Positions 54,916 through 64,000 of a stretch of 64,000 bases of DNA are shown in pieces. The notes beneath the pieces were generated by a model. That model was not told where the DNA came from and did not search any database. It was given only the letters and a program-made list of their open reading frames with translations. The stretch covers positions 434,001 through 498,000 of the forward strand of contig NZ_FOZE01000003.1 of NCBI RefSeq assembly GCF_900113225.1, given 5' to 3'. Within the stretch, counting starts at the first letter, position 1. Every line of letters starts with the position of its first letter. The DNA comes from Mitsuaria sp. PDC51 (GTDB lineage Bacteria; Pseudomonadota; Gammaproteobacteria; Burkholderiales; Burkholderiaceae_C). The position numbers and the translations under genes are program-made.

Positions 54916-55488
54916 TTACTCTTCTTCATTGATGTCGTGACCGTCGCCGCCACCGCCACCGCCACCGCCACCGCCACCGCCACCGCCACCGCCACCGCCA
55001 CCGCCATCCCCGCCGCCACCGCCATCCCCGCCGCCGCCTTCACTGCCGCCCCCTTCGCCGCCGCCATCCGTGTCCCCGCTGCCGCTCGTACCTGTGTTGT
55101 CGCCGGAGGAGCCGGAATCCGGGTCGCTGGAATCGTGGACCACCGGATTGCCGGTTTCATCCAGGACCGGATCGCCGTTTTCGTCTGTTTCGACGGTCTT
55201 GCCATCCGTTTCCACCGTAGGGTGGCCGTTTTGGTCAGGGGTGCACTTGTAGTTGTATTTGTTGCCGTCGATCGTGATCTCGAGCTCGCTGCCTTTGTCA
55301 ATGCATTTCCCGCCGAGATCCTCTAGCGTCTTCAAGGGGCCGACCTCCACCGTTCCGTTGTTCCCCTTGAAGAACTGCCATATCGAGACCAAAGCCGCTA
55401 CGCCACCGATAATGGTTGCGGCGGCGATCAATGCGGGCAAGATGCCGCCACCGACCTGATCCTGTTCTTCGATTGTCAACTCTCTCAT
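54916..55488 (-). CDS. Double-glycine-leader, glycine-rich secreted precursor (microcin-like)
   Basis: A 190-residue precursor. The leader MRELTIEEQDQVGGG matches the double-glycine consensus (Leu -12, Thr -11, Glu -8, Val -4, Gly -2/-1 with cleavage after residue 15). The predicted mature part is about 175 residues. It opens with a hydrophobic GxxxG-like segment (ILPALIAAATIIGGVAALV), then two Cys (KCIDKG, YKCTPD), then Asp/Thr/Pro-rich imperfect repeats (ENGDPVLDETGNPVVHD), then Ser/Gly and Gly/Asp runs ending in 20 consecutive Gly and the acidic tail DGHDINEEE. A GAGGA site precedes the ATG, and a possible internal -10 (TATAGC; 55509-55514) lies upstream. Cargo of the C39 exporter; activity unknown. 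Confidence 0.85.
   Translation of the reverse strand: MRELTIEEQDQVGGGILPALIAAATIIGGVAALVSIWQFFKGNNGTVEVGPLKTLEDLGGKCIDKGSELEITIDGNKYNYKCTPDQNGHPTVETDGKTVETDENGDPVLDETGNPVVHDSSDPDSGSSGDNTGTSGSGDTDGGGEGGGSEGGGGDGGGGGDGGGGGGGGGGGGGGGGGGGGDGHDINEEE
54949..55002 (-). repeat. Nine tandem hexamers encoding polyglycine
   Basis: Nine perfect GCCACC units (GGTGGC on the coding strand) run from 54949 to 55002 and encode most of the 20-glycine run near the precursor's C-terminus. Related but interrupted Gly codons continue to about 55070. Because the unit is two codons, slippage would lengthen or shorten the tail without a frameshift. Confidence 0.95.
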
Positions 55489-55575
55489 TTTCTGATCCTC
55501 AGCGTTTTGCTATATTTGACGCGCCAATCGGCGATTGTTCCGGAAAGCCTCCGGCGGGCACTGCACGATCTCTCT

Positions 55576-56853
55576 TCAGGTGCTACGCCGAAGCGCGAGG
55601 AGGGGCTCGAACAACCACTCCCAAAGGTATCGCTGTTCTAGGTGAACCTGGCCGATCAGGCTCATCCCCGCCTTGAGCGCGATATCCTGGCCTCCCGCCT
55701 TCATGCGCTGTGACGGCAGTTCGACCTGGATGCGGTAGAGCGGTTCTCGGTTTGGATTGCTCGAGAAAATGCTTTCCGCTTGACCAGGGGGAATGTCCTG
55801 CGGATTGATGGGGCTTGTTCCCACGGAAAGGACCTTTCCTTCTATCAGGCCGAATTTCTGATAGGGGAAGGCTGCATACTGCATGGCAACAGTTTGGCCA
55901 GCTTCGATGAATCCGATCGTCTGGCTGTTGGCGTAGAGGCTTGCTTCAAGAGGTCGATGTTCGGCTTCGGAGGGGAGTAGGGTCACCACGGCGACGCCAG
56001 CCGCCGCATATTGGCCCACCAGCACATTGATATTGACCACCCGGCCGGCATGAGGCGCTTCGATGAGCCAGCCGTTGCGCGCTGCGGTCTCCTTCTCCTC
56101 CTGATCCAGCAGTGCTTGGTCACCTGAGTTCTTCGCTGCGGCGGTTGAAAATGCACCCTGGTTTGCGGCGAGGTCCGCCTTGGCTCCATCGATCAATCGA
56201 TGTGCGTTCTCGATCTGATGGAGAATCGAACGTTCCCTCAGTTCCAGATCAAGCAGTTCTTCTTCTTTTTGTTGCAGGTTGATCAGTGGCATGAAGCCCT
56301 GTTCGGAGAGCTCTCGGTATCGCTTGACCGTCACCCGAGCGAGTTTTACTCGCTCCTTGCTGTTGTCAAGATCGGCCTCGAAGGTGGCGACTTCAAGTGA
56401 AAGACTCCGCAATTGGCGAGACAGGCTTTCCTGCCGCTGTAAATACTGGGAGCGGGTAGCCTCAATGTCGTCGATCAATGCTCGCTTGCGTTTAGCGATG
56501 GATTGGGCTTGCAGTTGACTCAACCGACCGCTTTCCGTGGATTTGTCAACTTGAAGGCGCACGAGCGGAGTTCCGGCCTCCACGTCCGAACCTTCCGAGA
56601 CAAAGGTCTCGACGACGGTGGCTGATTCCGGAGAATAGATATTTATAATGCCGCCAAGCGGCACGAGAACCCCTGGAAGGCTCACTTTCCTGTCGTAGGT
56701 TGCCGTGATCAGGAATGTCACTGCCGAGATGATGACGAGTACCGCGAAAAGGGTCATCAGACCCAGGCTGGGCATTGCCGCGATCCGGACGTCACCCGGA
56801 ATCTCGTGGTTCAGTCGATCGTGGTAATCCGACCTGAAGAGGTGTGTTCCCAT
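55576..56853 (-). CDS. HlyD-family periplasmic adaptor of the secretion operon
   Basis: A 425-residue membrane-fusion protein. One N-terminal helix (LMTLFAVLVIISAVTFLITAT, about 30-52), a beta/lipoyl segment (YSPESATVVETFVSEGSDVEAGTPLVRLQ), a long alpha-helical hairpin (about 105-270, with coiled-coil heptads), the second lipoyl half (IEAPHAGRVVNINVLVGQYAAAG) and beta-barrel domains (about 285-420) are all recognisable. It is of the type paired with C39 exporters (CvaA/RaxA). It is the first gene of the minus-strand operon; 87 bp separate it from the precursor. No TolC-like outer-membrane channel is encoded here, so a shared one is presumed. Confidence 0.92.
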   Translation of the reverse strand: MGTHLFRSDYHDRLNHEIPGDVRIAAMPSLGLMTLFAVLVIISAVTFLITATYDRKVSLPGVLVPLGGIINIYSPESATVVETFVSEGSDVEAGTPLVRLQVDKSTESGRLSQLQAQSIAKRKRALIDDIEATRSQYLQRQESLSRQLRSLSLEVATFEADLDNSKERVKLARVTVKRYRELSEQGFMPLINLQQKEEELLDLELRERSILHQIENAHRLIDGAKADLAANQGAFSTAAAKNSGDQALLDQEEKETAARNGWLIEAPHAGRVVNINVLVGQYAAAGVAVVTLLPSEAEHRPLEASLYANSQTIGFIEAGQTVAMQYAAFPYQKFGLIEGKVLSVGTSPINPQDIPPGQAESIFSSNPNREPLYRIQVELPSQRMKAGGQDIALKAGMSLIGQVHLEQRYLWEWLFEPLLALRRST

Positions 56854-56963
56854 CCCTGGAATCGTCGTTTTGATGGTTTGCGGACGAGCCGTTTGGCCGC
56901 GATATTAGTGGAGCGGTCGGAGTTGGGTGTTAAGCGCCCGTTCTGGTATCTCGTTCAATCTAC

Positions 56964-56977
56964 TGTAAGGGTTTACA
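56964..56977. promoter_or_regulatory. TGTAA-N4-TTACA dyad upstream of the secretion operon
   Basis: TGTAAGGGTTTACA is a perfect 5-bp-arm inverted repeat in the AT-rich gap 110 bp upstream of the HlyD start and 53 bp before the GNAT gene. It could be an operator controlling either gene. No regulator gene lies beside it. Confidence 0.4.
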
Positions 56978-57029
56978 TATTGACGGGAAGCATCCATTAA
57001 ACTCCGTCCATTCTTCAATGGAGGGGCGG

Positions 57030-57524
57030 ATGCGGGGAGTGGAGATGGTGATTCCGATAGCCGCAGCAGGGCAGGGACCGGTTTGGACGGTGCGCCGCGC
57101 GCTGCCCTCGGATGCCGAGCAGATCGCCGCGCATGCGTGTTATCGGGAAGAGGACGCCGCGCGGCGCGCTGGCTATGCGGAATGGGTACGGCCTCGCATT
57201 GGCAGCCGCCGCTACATCGGCTTTTTCGCCATGCATGAGGGCCGGGTGATCGGCGGCGCGGGCGTCGTGCTGCTGGACTGGGGCCCGACGCGGGCGAATC
57301 CCGCTGGGCAGATGGGGCGAGTCGCCAACGTCCTCACCGACGCAGCGCTCCGCGGCCGCGGCATCGCGACCGATCTCGTCGCGCGCGCGATGGCCGCCTG
57401 CGAGGCGCTCGGCGTTCGTGAGTTCAACCTCGGCGCGACGCCGGAAGGCAAGGGCCTTTATCGATCGCTCGGCTTCGTCGAGTACCCGGCTGAAATGCGG
57501 CGGCGAGTGACGGCTGCACCATGA
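57030..57524 (+). CDS. GNAT-family N-acetyltransferase
   Basis: A 164-residue acetyl-CoA-dependent transferase. WTVRRALPSDAEQIAAHA opens the fold. The central strands RYIGFFAMHEGRVIGGAGVVLLDW and the acetyl-CoA pyrophosphate loop VLTDAALRGRGIATDLVARAM (Q/RxxGxG/A type) follow. The end FNLGATPEGKGLYRSLGFVEYPAEM is typical. I chose the ATG at 57030, preceded by GGAGG at five bases; ATGs at 57018 and 57045 are alternatives. Substrate unknown. It is divergent from the secretion operon and convergent with the dehydrogenase gene. Confidence 0.88.
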   Translation: MRGVEMVIPIAAAGQGPVWTVRRALPSDAEQIAAHACYREEDAARRAGYAEWVRPRIGSRRYIGFFAMHEGRVIGGAGVVLLDWGPTRANPAGQMGRVANVLTDAALRGRGIATDLVARAMAACEALGVREFNLGATPEGKGLYRSLGFVEYPAEMRRRVTAAP

Positions 57525-57548
57525 AAAACGGCGCCCCTCGGGGCGCCG
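57524..57548 (-). terminator. Intrinsic terminator after the amino-acid dehydrogenase gene
   Basis: A 9-bp stem (CGGCGCCCC 57529-57537 / GGGGCGCCG 57540-57548) is followed on the minus strand by five T. It lies 23 bp past the dehydrogenase stop and touches the GNAT stop, so it may also end that transcript weakly. Confidence 0.85.
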
Positions 57549-57570
57549 CTGCGTCGAATGAGCCGTCCGC

Positions 57571-58677
57571 TCAAGCCGGCTTGACCAGCAGCGAGCGCGC
57601 CCAGGCGTCCGCCTCGCGGGCCGGCGTCTGACCGCTCGTCTTGACGCGGTCCAGCAGCTCGGCGACGCGACCGCGGATCTGGCCGACCTCGGCCATCACC
57701 GCCGATTCCTCGCCTTCGTTGCGGAACTCGCGCGCGACGCTGATGATGCCGCCGGCATTCACCAGGTAGTCCGGCAGGTAGGTGATGCCGCGGGCCTGCA
57801 GCGCATCGCCGTCGGCGGCGGTGGCCAGCTGGTTGTTGGCGGCGCCGGCGATCAGCTGGGCCTTCAGCGCCGGGATCGACTGCGCGTTCAGCGTCGCACC
57901 CAGCGCGCAGGGCGCGACCACGTCGACGTCCGCCGCCAGGATCTCGGTCACGCTGACGGCCGTGGCGCCCAGCTCGGCCTGCGCGCGCGCGACCTTCTCG
58001 GCATTGACGTCGGCGACGACCAGCTTCGCGCCGGCCCGGTGCAGGTACTCGGCCAGGTGCCAGCCCACCGCGCCCAGGCCCTGCAGCGCCACGCGCACGC
58101 CCTCGAGCGAGTCGCGGCCCAGCACGCGCTTGACGCCTTCGTCGATGGAGACGAACACGCCGTAGGCGGTCTTCGGGCTGGGGTCGCCACCGAAGGCGCC
58201 GTCACGCGGGATGCCCGACACATACGAGGTGTGGGCCATCATGCCCTTCATGTCGGCCGTCGTCGTGCCGACGTCCTCGGCCGTGATGTAGGCGCCTTGC
58301 AGCGACTGCACCGCACGGCCGAAGGCCGCGAACAGCGCCGCGCGGTCGAAGTCGCCTTGCGGCTTCAGGATCACCGCCTTGCCGCCGCCGAAGGGCAGGT
58401 TGGCCAGTGCGTTCTTCAGGCTCATGCCCTGCGACAGACGCAGCGCGTCGTTCAGCGCGGCCAGCTCGTTGTCGTAGCTCCAGAAGCGGCAGCCGCCGAA
58501 GGCCGGGCCGCGCGCGGTGCTGTGCACCGCCAGGATCGCCTTCAGGCCGGTCACCGGGTCGGCGGCCAGCAGCACGCGTTCGTGCGGGGCCTGGTCGGGC
58601 AGGCCGAAGAGCGAGGAGGGGAGGGAATCGGACGAGCCGGCGGCCAGCGCGCGGGCGATGTCGGTCAGGGCGTTCAT
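57571..58677 (-). CDS. Leucine/Glu/Phe/Val dehydrogenase family enzyme
   Basis: A 368-residue NAD-dependent amino-acid dehydrogenase, closest in style to leucine dehydrogenase. The substrate region includes HSTARGPAFGGCRFW and MSLKNALANLPFGGGKAVI with the catalytic Lys. TAEDVGTTTADM and the Rossmann motif VALQGLGAVGWHLAEYLH are present, as is ITYLPDYLVNAGG. The ATG at 58677 gives the family's usual length, and the upstream extension is low-complexity. Such enzymes interconvert branched-chain amino acids and 2-keto acids with ammonia release. Exact substrate not decided. Confidence 0.92.
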   Translation of the reverse strand: MNALTDIARALAAGSSDSLPSSLFGLPDQAPHERVLLAADPVTGLKAILAVHSTARGPAFGGCRFWSYDNELAALNDALRLSQGMSLKNALANLPFGGGKAVILKPQGDFDRAALFAAFGRAVQSLQGAYITAEDVGTTTADMKGMMAHTSYVSGIPRDGAFGGDPSPKTAYGVFVSIDEGVKRVLGRDSLEGVRVALQGLGAVGWHLAEYLHRAGAKLVVADVNAEKVARAQAELGATAVSVTEILAADVDVVAPCALGATLNAQSIPALKAQLIAGAANNQLATAADGDALQARGITYLPDYLVNAGGIISVAREFRNEGEESAVMAEVGQIRGRVAELLDRVKTSGQTPAREADAWARSLLVKPA

Positions 58678-58838
58678 GGGTGAACCTGCACTTGTGATGC
58701 TTGAAGGAAACCGGCGCCGCGGAGGGCGCCGTGCGGCCCGCAGGCGCTTGTGGCGCATGGGGGGTCGCCAGTGTAAGCGGTGCCCCCGCCGGGACCGACG
58801 TCGCGCCCCATCGCCCCCTCCTGGGGACGGGCACCCCC

Positions 58839-58888
58839 TTGGCGGGTCCCCCGGGCCCGTGATACACCTGCGCGCACAACTTGTGCGC
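58839..58888 (+). promoter_or_regulatory. Promoter with perfect 17-bp palindrome upstream of the PAS kinase operon
   Basis: GCGCACAA (58872-58879), a central C, and TTGTGCGC (58881-58888) form a perfect palindrome ending 25 bp before the GTG start. A TTGGCG (58839-58844) and GATACA (58861-58866) with 16-bp spacing could be -35/-10, placing the palindrome at the transcription start. It is a likely operator; the regulator is unknown. Confidence 0.45.
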
Positions 58889-58913
58889 AAGACGCACGCC
58901 CAGGGAGGGCACC

Positions 58914-60362
<1,449 letters not shown>

Positions 60363-60367
60363 GCCCC

Positions 60368-60789
60368 ATGAGCCAACCGCTGAACATCCTGCTCATCGAG
60401 GACAACCCCGGCGACGCCGACCTGGTGGCCGAGACGCTGGAGCACAGCCGGCTGCGCCTGGACATCGCGGTCGCGGTGGACGGCGCGCAGGCGCTGTCGC
60501 GGCTGCTGCGCGAGCCGCCGTATGAAGCGGCCGAGCGGCCCGACCTCATCCTGCTGGACCTCAACCTGCCCAAGCTGAGCGGGCGCGAGGTGCTGGCGCG
60601 GATCAAGGCCGAGCCCGAGCTCAAGGAGATTCCCGTGGTGGTGCTGACCTCCTCCGACGCCGAGCACGACATCGTCAAGAGCTACCAGCTGGGCGCCAAC
60701 TGCTACGTCACCAAGCCGGTGGGGCTGGTGGCCTTCCAGTCCATCGTGCAGGCGATCGAGGGCTTCTGGTTCACCGTGGTGAAGCTGCC

Positions 60790-60793
<4 letters not shown>
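60368..60793 (+). CDS. Rcp1-like single-domain response regulator
   Basis: A 141-residue CheY-like receiver of the phytochrome-partner (Rcp1) type. Its marks are [18 protein letters not shown], the phosphoacceptor Asp in [46 protein letters not shown], and a C-terminal [11 protein letters not shown] typical of this group. It is encoded between the PAS kinase (5 bp upstream) and the hybrid kinase (ATGA overlap). It likely relays phosphate between the two. Confidence 0.92.
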
Positions 60794-62034
<1,241 letters not shown>

Positions 62035-62070
62035 CCAGCGCGACGCGGGTCGGTGCCCGGCGCTCAGCGC

Positions 62071-63414
62071 TCAGCGCTCTCGCAGGCTCTCCTCGCGGTG
62101 CTGGACCAGCGGGGACAGCACGTACTCGATGACGCGGCGGCGGCCGGTGCGGATGTCCACCGAGCCCGACATGCCGGCGCTGATCGGGACCGGCTTGCCT
62201 TCCACCATGACCTGGTTGCGGGCCAGCTCCACGGTGACCGCGAAGAGCAGTCCGCGCTTGTCGTCATGGACGGCGTCGCGAGAGACGTGCAGCACGCGGC
62301 CCGGCACGGTGCCGTAGCGGGTGTAGTCGAAGGCGTCGATCTTCACCGCGACCGTGTCGCCCGCATGGACGAAGCCGGCGTCGCGGTTTTCGATGAAGGC
62401 CTCGAACTGCATGCGGTCGCTGGCGGGCACGATCTGCATCAGCGCCTGCGCGGCAGGCACCGCCGCGCCCTCGGTGTGCACCGTCAGCTGGTGCACCGTC
62501 CCGTCCACCGGCGAGCGCAGCTGCAGCAGCGCGCGATGGGCGCTGGCGCGGGTCACGTCCTGCGCCGCTGCCTGCGCGATGCGCTGCGATTCGGCCAGAT
62601 GGTCCTGGGCCGTCTTGCGCAGGCTGGCGCGCAGCTCGGCCTGCTGGGCGCGGGCCAGGGCGATCTGGCCCTCCAGCTCCAGCCGCGCGGTCTTGCGCTG
62701 CATCCACGCGTCGCGCGAGACGTCGCGCGTGGCGGCCAGCGCCTCGTAGTCCCGCTCGCGGTCCTGGGCCAGCGGCAGCGAGGCGGCGTAGCGCGCGATC
62801 TCACGGGCCAGGCGGTCGCTCCGGGCGGTGTACTCGCTCCAGGCGTCGGCCAGGAAGAGCTCGCCGTCGCGGCGTCGCTCGGGCGTGATGTCCTCCAGCG
62901 GCGGGAGCCGCGGCGCGCGCCCGGTGCCCAGCGCATCGATCAGCGCGCGCTGGACGGCCACCTGCACGGTGGCGGTCTGGCGCTCGCCGTCGGCCTTGTC
63001 GAACTCGCTGCCGGCCTCGCGTCCGTCGAGCTCGATGAGCAGCTGGCCGGCGCGCACGCGCTGGTTCTCGACCACGTGGATGGCGCGCACTGAGGCGACC
63101 TGGGTGGAGGAGATGGTCTTGGTCTCGCCGGTGACGGCGATCTTGCCCTGGCCGACCGAGACCACATCGACATGGCTGAAGGTGGCCCAGGCCAGCGTGA
63201 CCAGGATCATCAGCACCAGGCCGCGCGCGACCCAGCGGCCGGCCGGCGAGACCGGGCTGGCCTGCAGCGCCAGCGCGGCGGGCAGGAACTCGGCCTCGTG
63301 GGCCTTCAGGTCGGGCGTGCCCTGGGCGGACTGCAGCCGCCAGGCGTGCCCGGTGACCTGGGCGTAGCGGCCGAGCAGCTCGGCCGCGGCTTGGAATCGG
63401 TGTCGCAGGCTCAT
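62071..63414 (-). CDS. HlyD-family type I secretion adaptor
   Basis: A 447-residue membrane-fusion protein. One membrane helix ([21 protein letters not shown], about 65-85) is followed by the lipoyl start ([14 protein letters not shown]), [18 protein letters not shown], a long helical coiled-coil region (about 130-290), the second lipoyl half ([23 protein letters not shown]) and a beta-barrel with [23 protein letters not shown], the HlyD C-terminal signature. The ATG overlaps the stop of the ABC exporter gene upstream (ATGA). It is distinct from the CvaA-like adaptor at 55.6 kb. Likely exports RTX-type proteins; no substrate gene lies in the window. Confidence 0.94.
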   Translation of the reverse strand: MSLRHRFQAAAELLGRYAQVTGHAWRLQSAQGTPDLKAHEAEFLPAALALQASPVSPAGRWVARGLVLMILVTLAWATFSHVDVVSVGQGKIAVTGETKTISSTQVASVRAIHVVENQRVRAGQLLIELDGREAGSEFDKADGERQTATVQVAVQRALIDALGTGRAPRLPPLEDITPERRRDGELFLADAWSEYTARSDRLAREIARYAASLPLAQDRERDYEALAATRDVSRDAWMQRKTARLELEGQIALARAQQAELRASLRKTAQDHLAESQRIAQAAAQDVTRASAHRALLQLRSPVDGTVHQLTVHTEGAAVPAAQALMQIVPASDRMQFEAFIENRDAGFVHAGDTVAVKIDAFDYTRYGTVPGRVLHVSRDAVHDDKRGLLFAVTVELARNQVMVEGKPVPISAGMSGSVDIRTGRRRVIEYVLSPLVQHREESLRER

Positions 63415-64000
63415 GATTGCGTCTCCCGGGAGGTGTCCCGCAGCGTCTGCTGCAGCGAGTTCAGGTGGGTGTAGATGCCGTCGGGGTTGGCGAGCAGTTC
63501 GTCGTGGGTGCCGGACTCGGCCACCTCGCCGCGCTCCATGACCACGATGCGATGCGCGTCGCGGACCGCCGAGAGGCGGTGGGCGATGATCAGCACCGTC
63601 CGCCCCTGGCAGATCGAGCGCATGTTGTCCTGGATGACCTTCTCGGACTCGTAGTCCAGCGCGCTGGTGGCCTCGTCGAAGATCAGGATGCGCGGATCGC
63701 CGACCAGCGCGCGCGCGATCGCGATGCGCTGGCGCTGGCCGCCGGACAGGCCCGTGCCGCTCTCGCCGACGATGGTGTCGTAGCCGTCGGCGAGCTCGCA
63801 GATGAAGTCGTGCGCGCCGGCCAGCTTCGCGGCCTGGATGACGGCCTCGATGGACAGGGTGGGATCGGCCAGCGCGATGTTGTCGCGGATGGAGCGGTTG
63901 AACAGCACGTTGTCCTGCAGCACCACGCCGACCTGCTGGCGCAGCGAGGCGGTGTCGATGACGGCGATGTCCTGGCCGTCGATCAGCACGCGGCCGCGGT
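63411..64000 (-). CDS. Type I secretion ABC exporter, C-terminal part (5' end outside window)
   Basis: The C-terminal 195 or so residues of an HlyB-type exporter ATPase. They start inside the nucleotide-binding domain with [30 protein letters not shown] (Q-loop). [15 protein letters not shown] (signature), [12 protein letters not shown] (Walker B) and [17 protein letters not shown] (switch His) follow. Walker A and the membrane domain lie beyond the edge, so whether it carries a C39-like or degenerate N-terminal domain cannot be seen. Coupled to the HlyD-like gene by an ATGA overlap. Confidence 0.95.
   Translation of the reverse strand, partial: RGRVLIDGQDIAVIDTASLRQQVGVVLQDNVLFNRSIRDNIALADPTLSIEAVIQAAKLAGAHDFICELADGYDTIVGESGTGLSGGQRQRIAIARALVGDPRILIFDEATSALDYESEKVIQDNMRSICQGRTVLIIAHRLSAVRDAHRIVVMERGEVAESGTHDELLANPDGIYTHLNSLQQTLRDTSRETQS

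Noticed and set aside
54949-55070. GCCACC repeat as a possible CRISPR or origin iteron
   Set aside because: Pure tandem hexamers inside the coding frame of the glycine-rich precursor.
56806-57000. 64-codon plus-strand ORF between the HlyD and GNAT genes
   Set aside because: Overlaps the HlyD start on the other strand, has no ribosome binding site and no protein-like features.

Overview
The window is chromosomal DNA of a GC-rich betaproteobacterium, most likely Burkholderiales of the Roseateles/Mitsuaria/Rubrivivax type. The evidence is the order gyrA - DUF2059 gene - serC - pheA - tyrA - aroA/cmk - rpsA - ihfB - lapA - lapB on one strand, with ompA - ubiG - gph - ssrA (tmRNA) diverging from gyrA. 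This is the classic 'mixed function' arrangement of betaproteobacteria. No rRNA, tRNA, CRISPR array, insertion sequence or prophage gene was seen. Coordinates and starts were read by eye; no database search was run.

Layout. 1-8.4 kb: the 3' half of dnaE, an orphan HipB-like repressor with a near-perfect palindrome over its start codon, and two patatin-type lipases facing each other, the larger a 1,349-residue membrane protein paired with a lipoprotein. 8.4-11.6 kb: an OmpR/EnvZ-like two-component pair whose kinase carries a collagen-like repeat, and a His-rich, anchored intradiol-dioxygenase-like protein. 11.7-19.2 kb: envelope polysaccharide genes (msbA-like exporter, DUF707-like protein, UDP-galactopyranose mutase, three glycosyltransferases) around an intergenic repeat mosaic. 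19.2-34.8 kb: the conserved housekeeping block. 34.9-51.8 kb: accessory genes, including an Asp-box propeller lipoprotein with EF-hand-like repeats, a SPINDLY-type O-GlcNAc-transferase-like protein with a membrane partner, a DUF72 protein, a GFA-PAS fusion beside a lone receiver whose ribosome binding site is locked in a hairpin, a catalase, a hybrid kinase, a discoidin/di-heme lipoprotein and an LprI/MliC-like protein.

51.9-56.9 kb is the most interesting stretch. It is a visibly lower-GC, four-gene minus-strand operon: an HlyD adaptor, a 190-residue precursor with a textbook double-glycine leader and a run of 20 consecutive glycines, an exported ClpP-fold serine hydrolase, and a C39-peptidase ABC exporter with its catalytic residues intact. 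It reads as a secretion system for an unusual glycine-rich effector or microcin, with a dedicated envelope protease in place of a recognisable immunity gene.

57-64 kb: a GNAT acetyltransferase, a leucine-dehydrogenase-like enzyme, a compact kinase / Rcp1-like regulator / hybrid kinase operon behind a perfect 17-bp palindrome, and the start of a second type I secretion operon (HlyD-like adaptor plus ABC exporter cut by the window edge).
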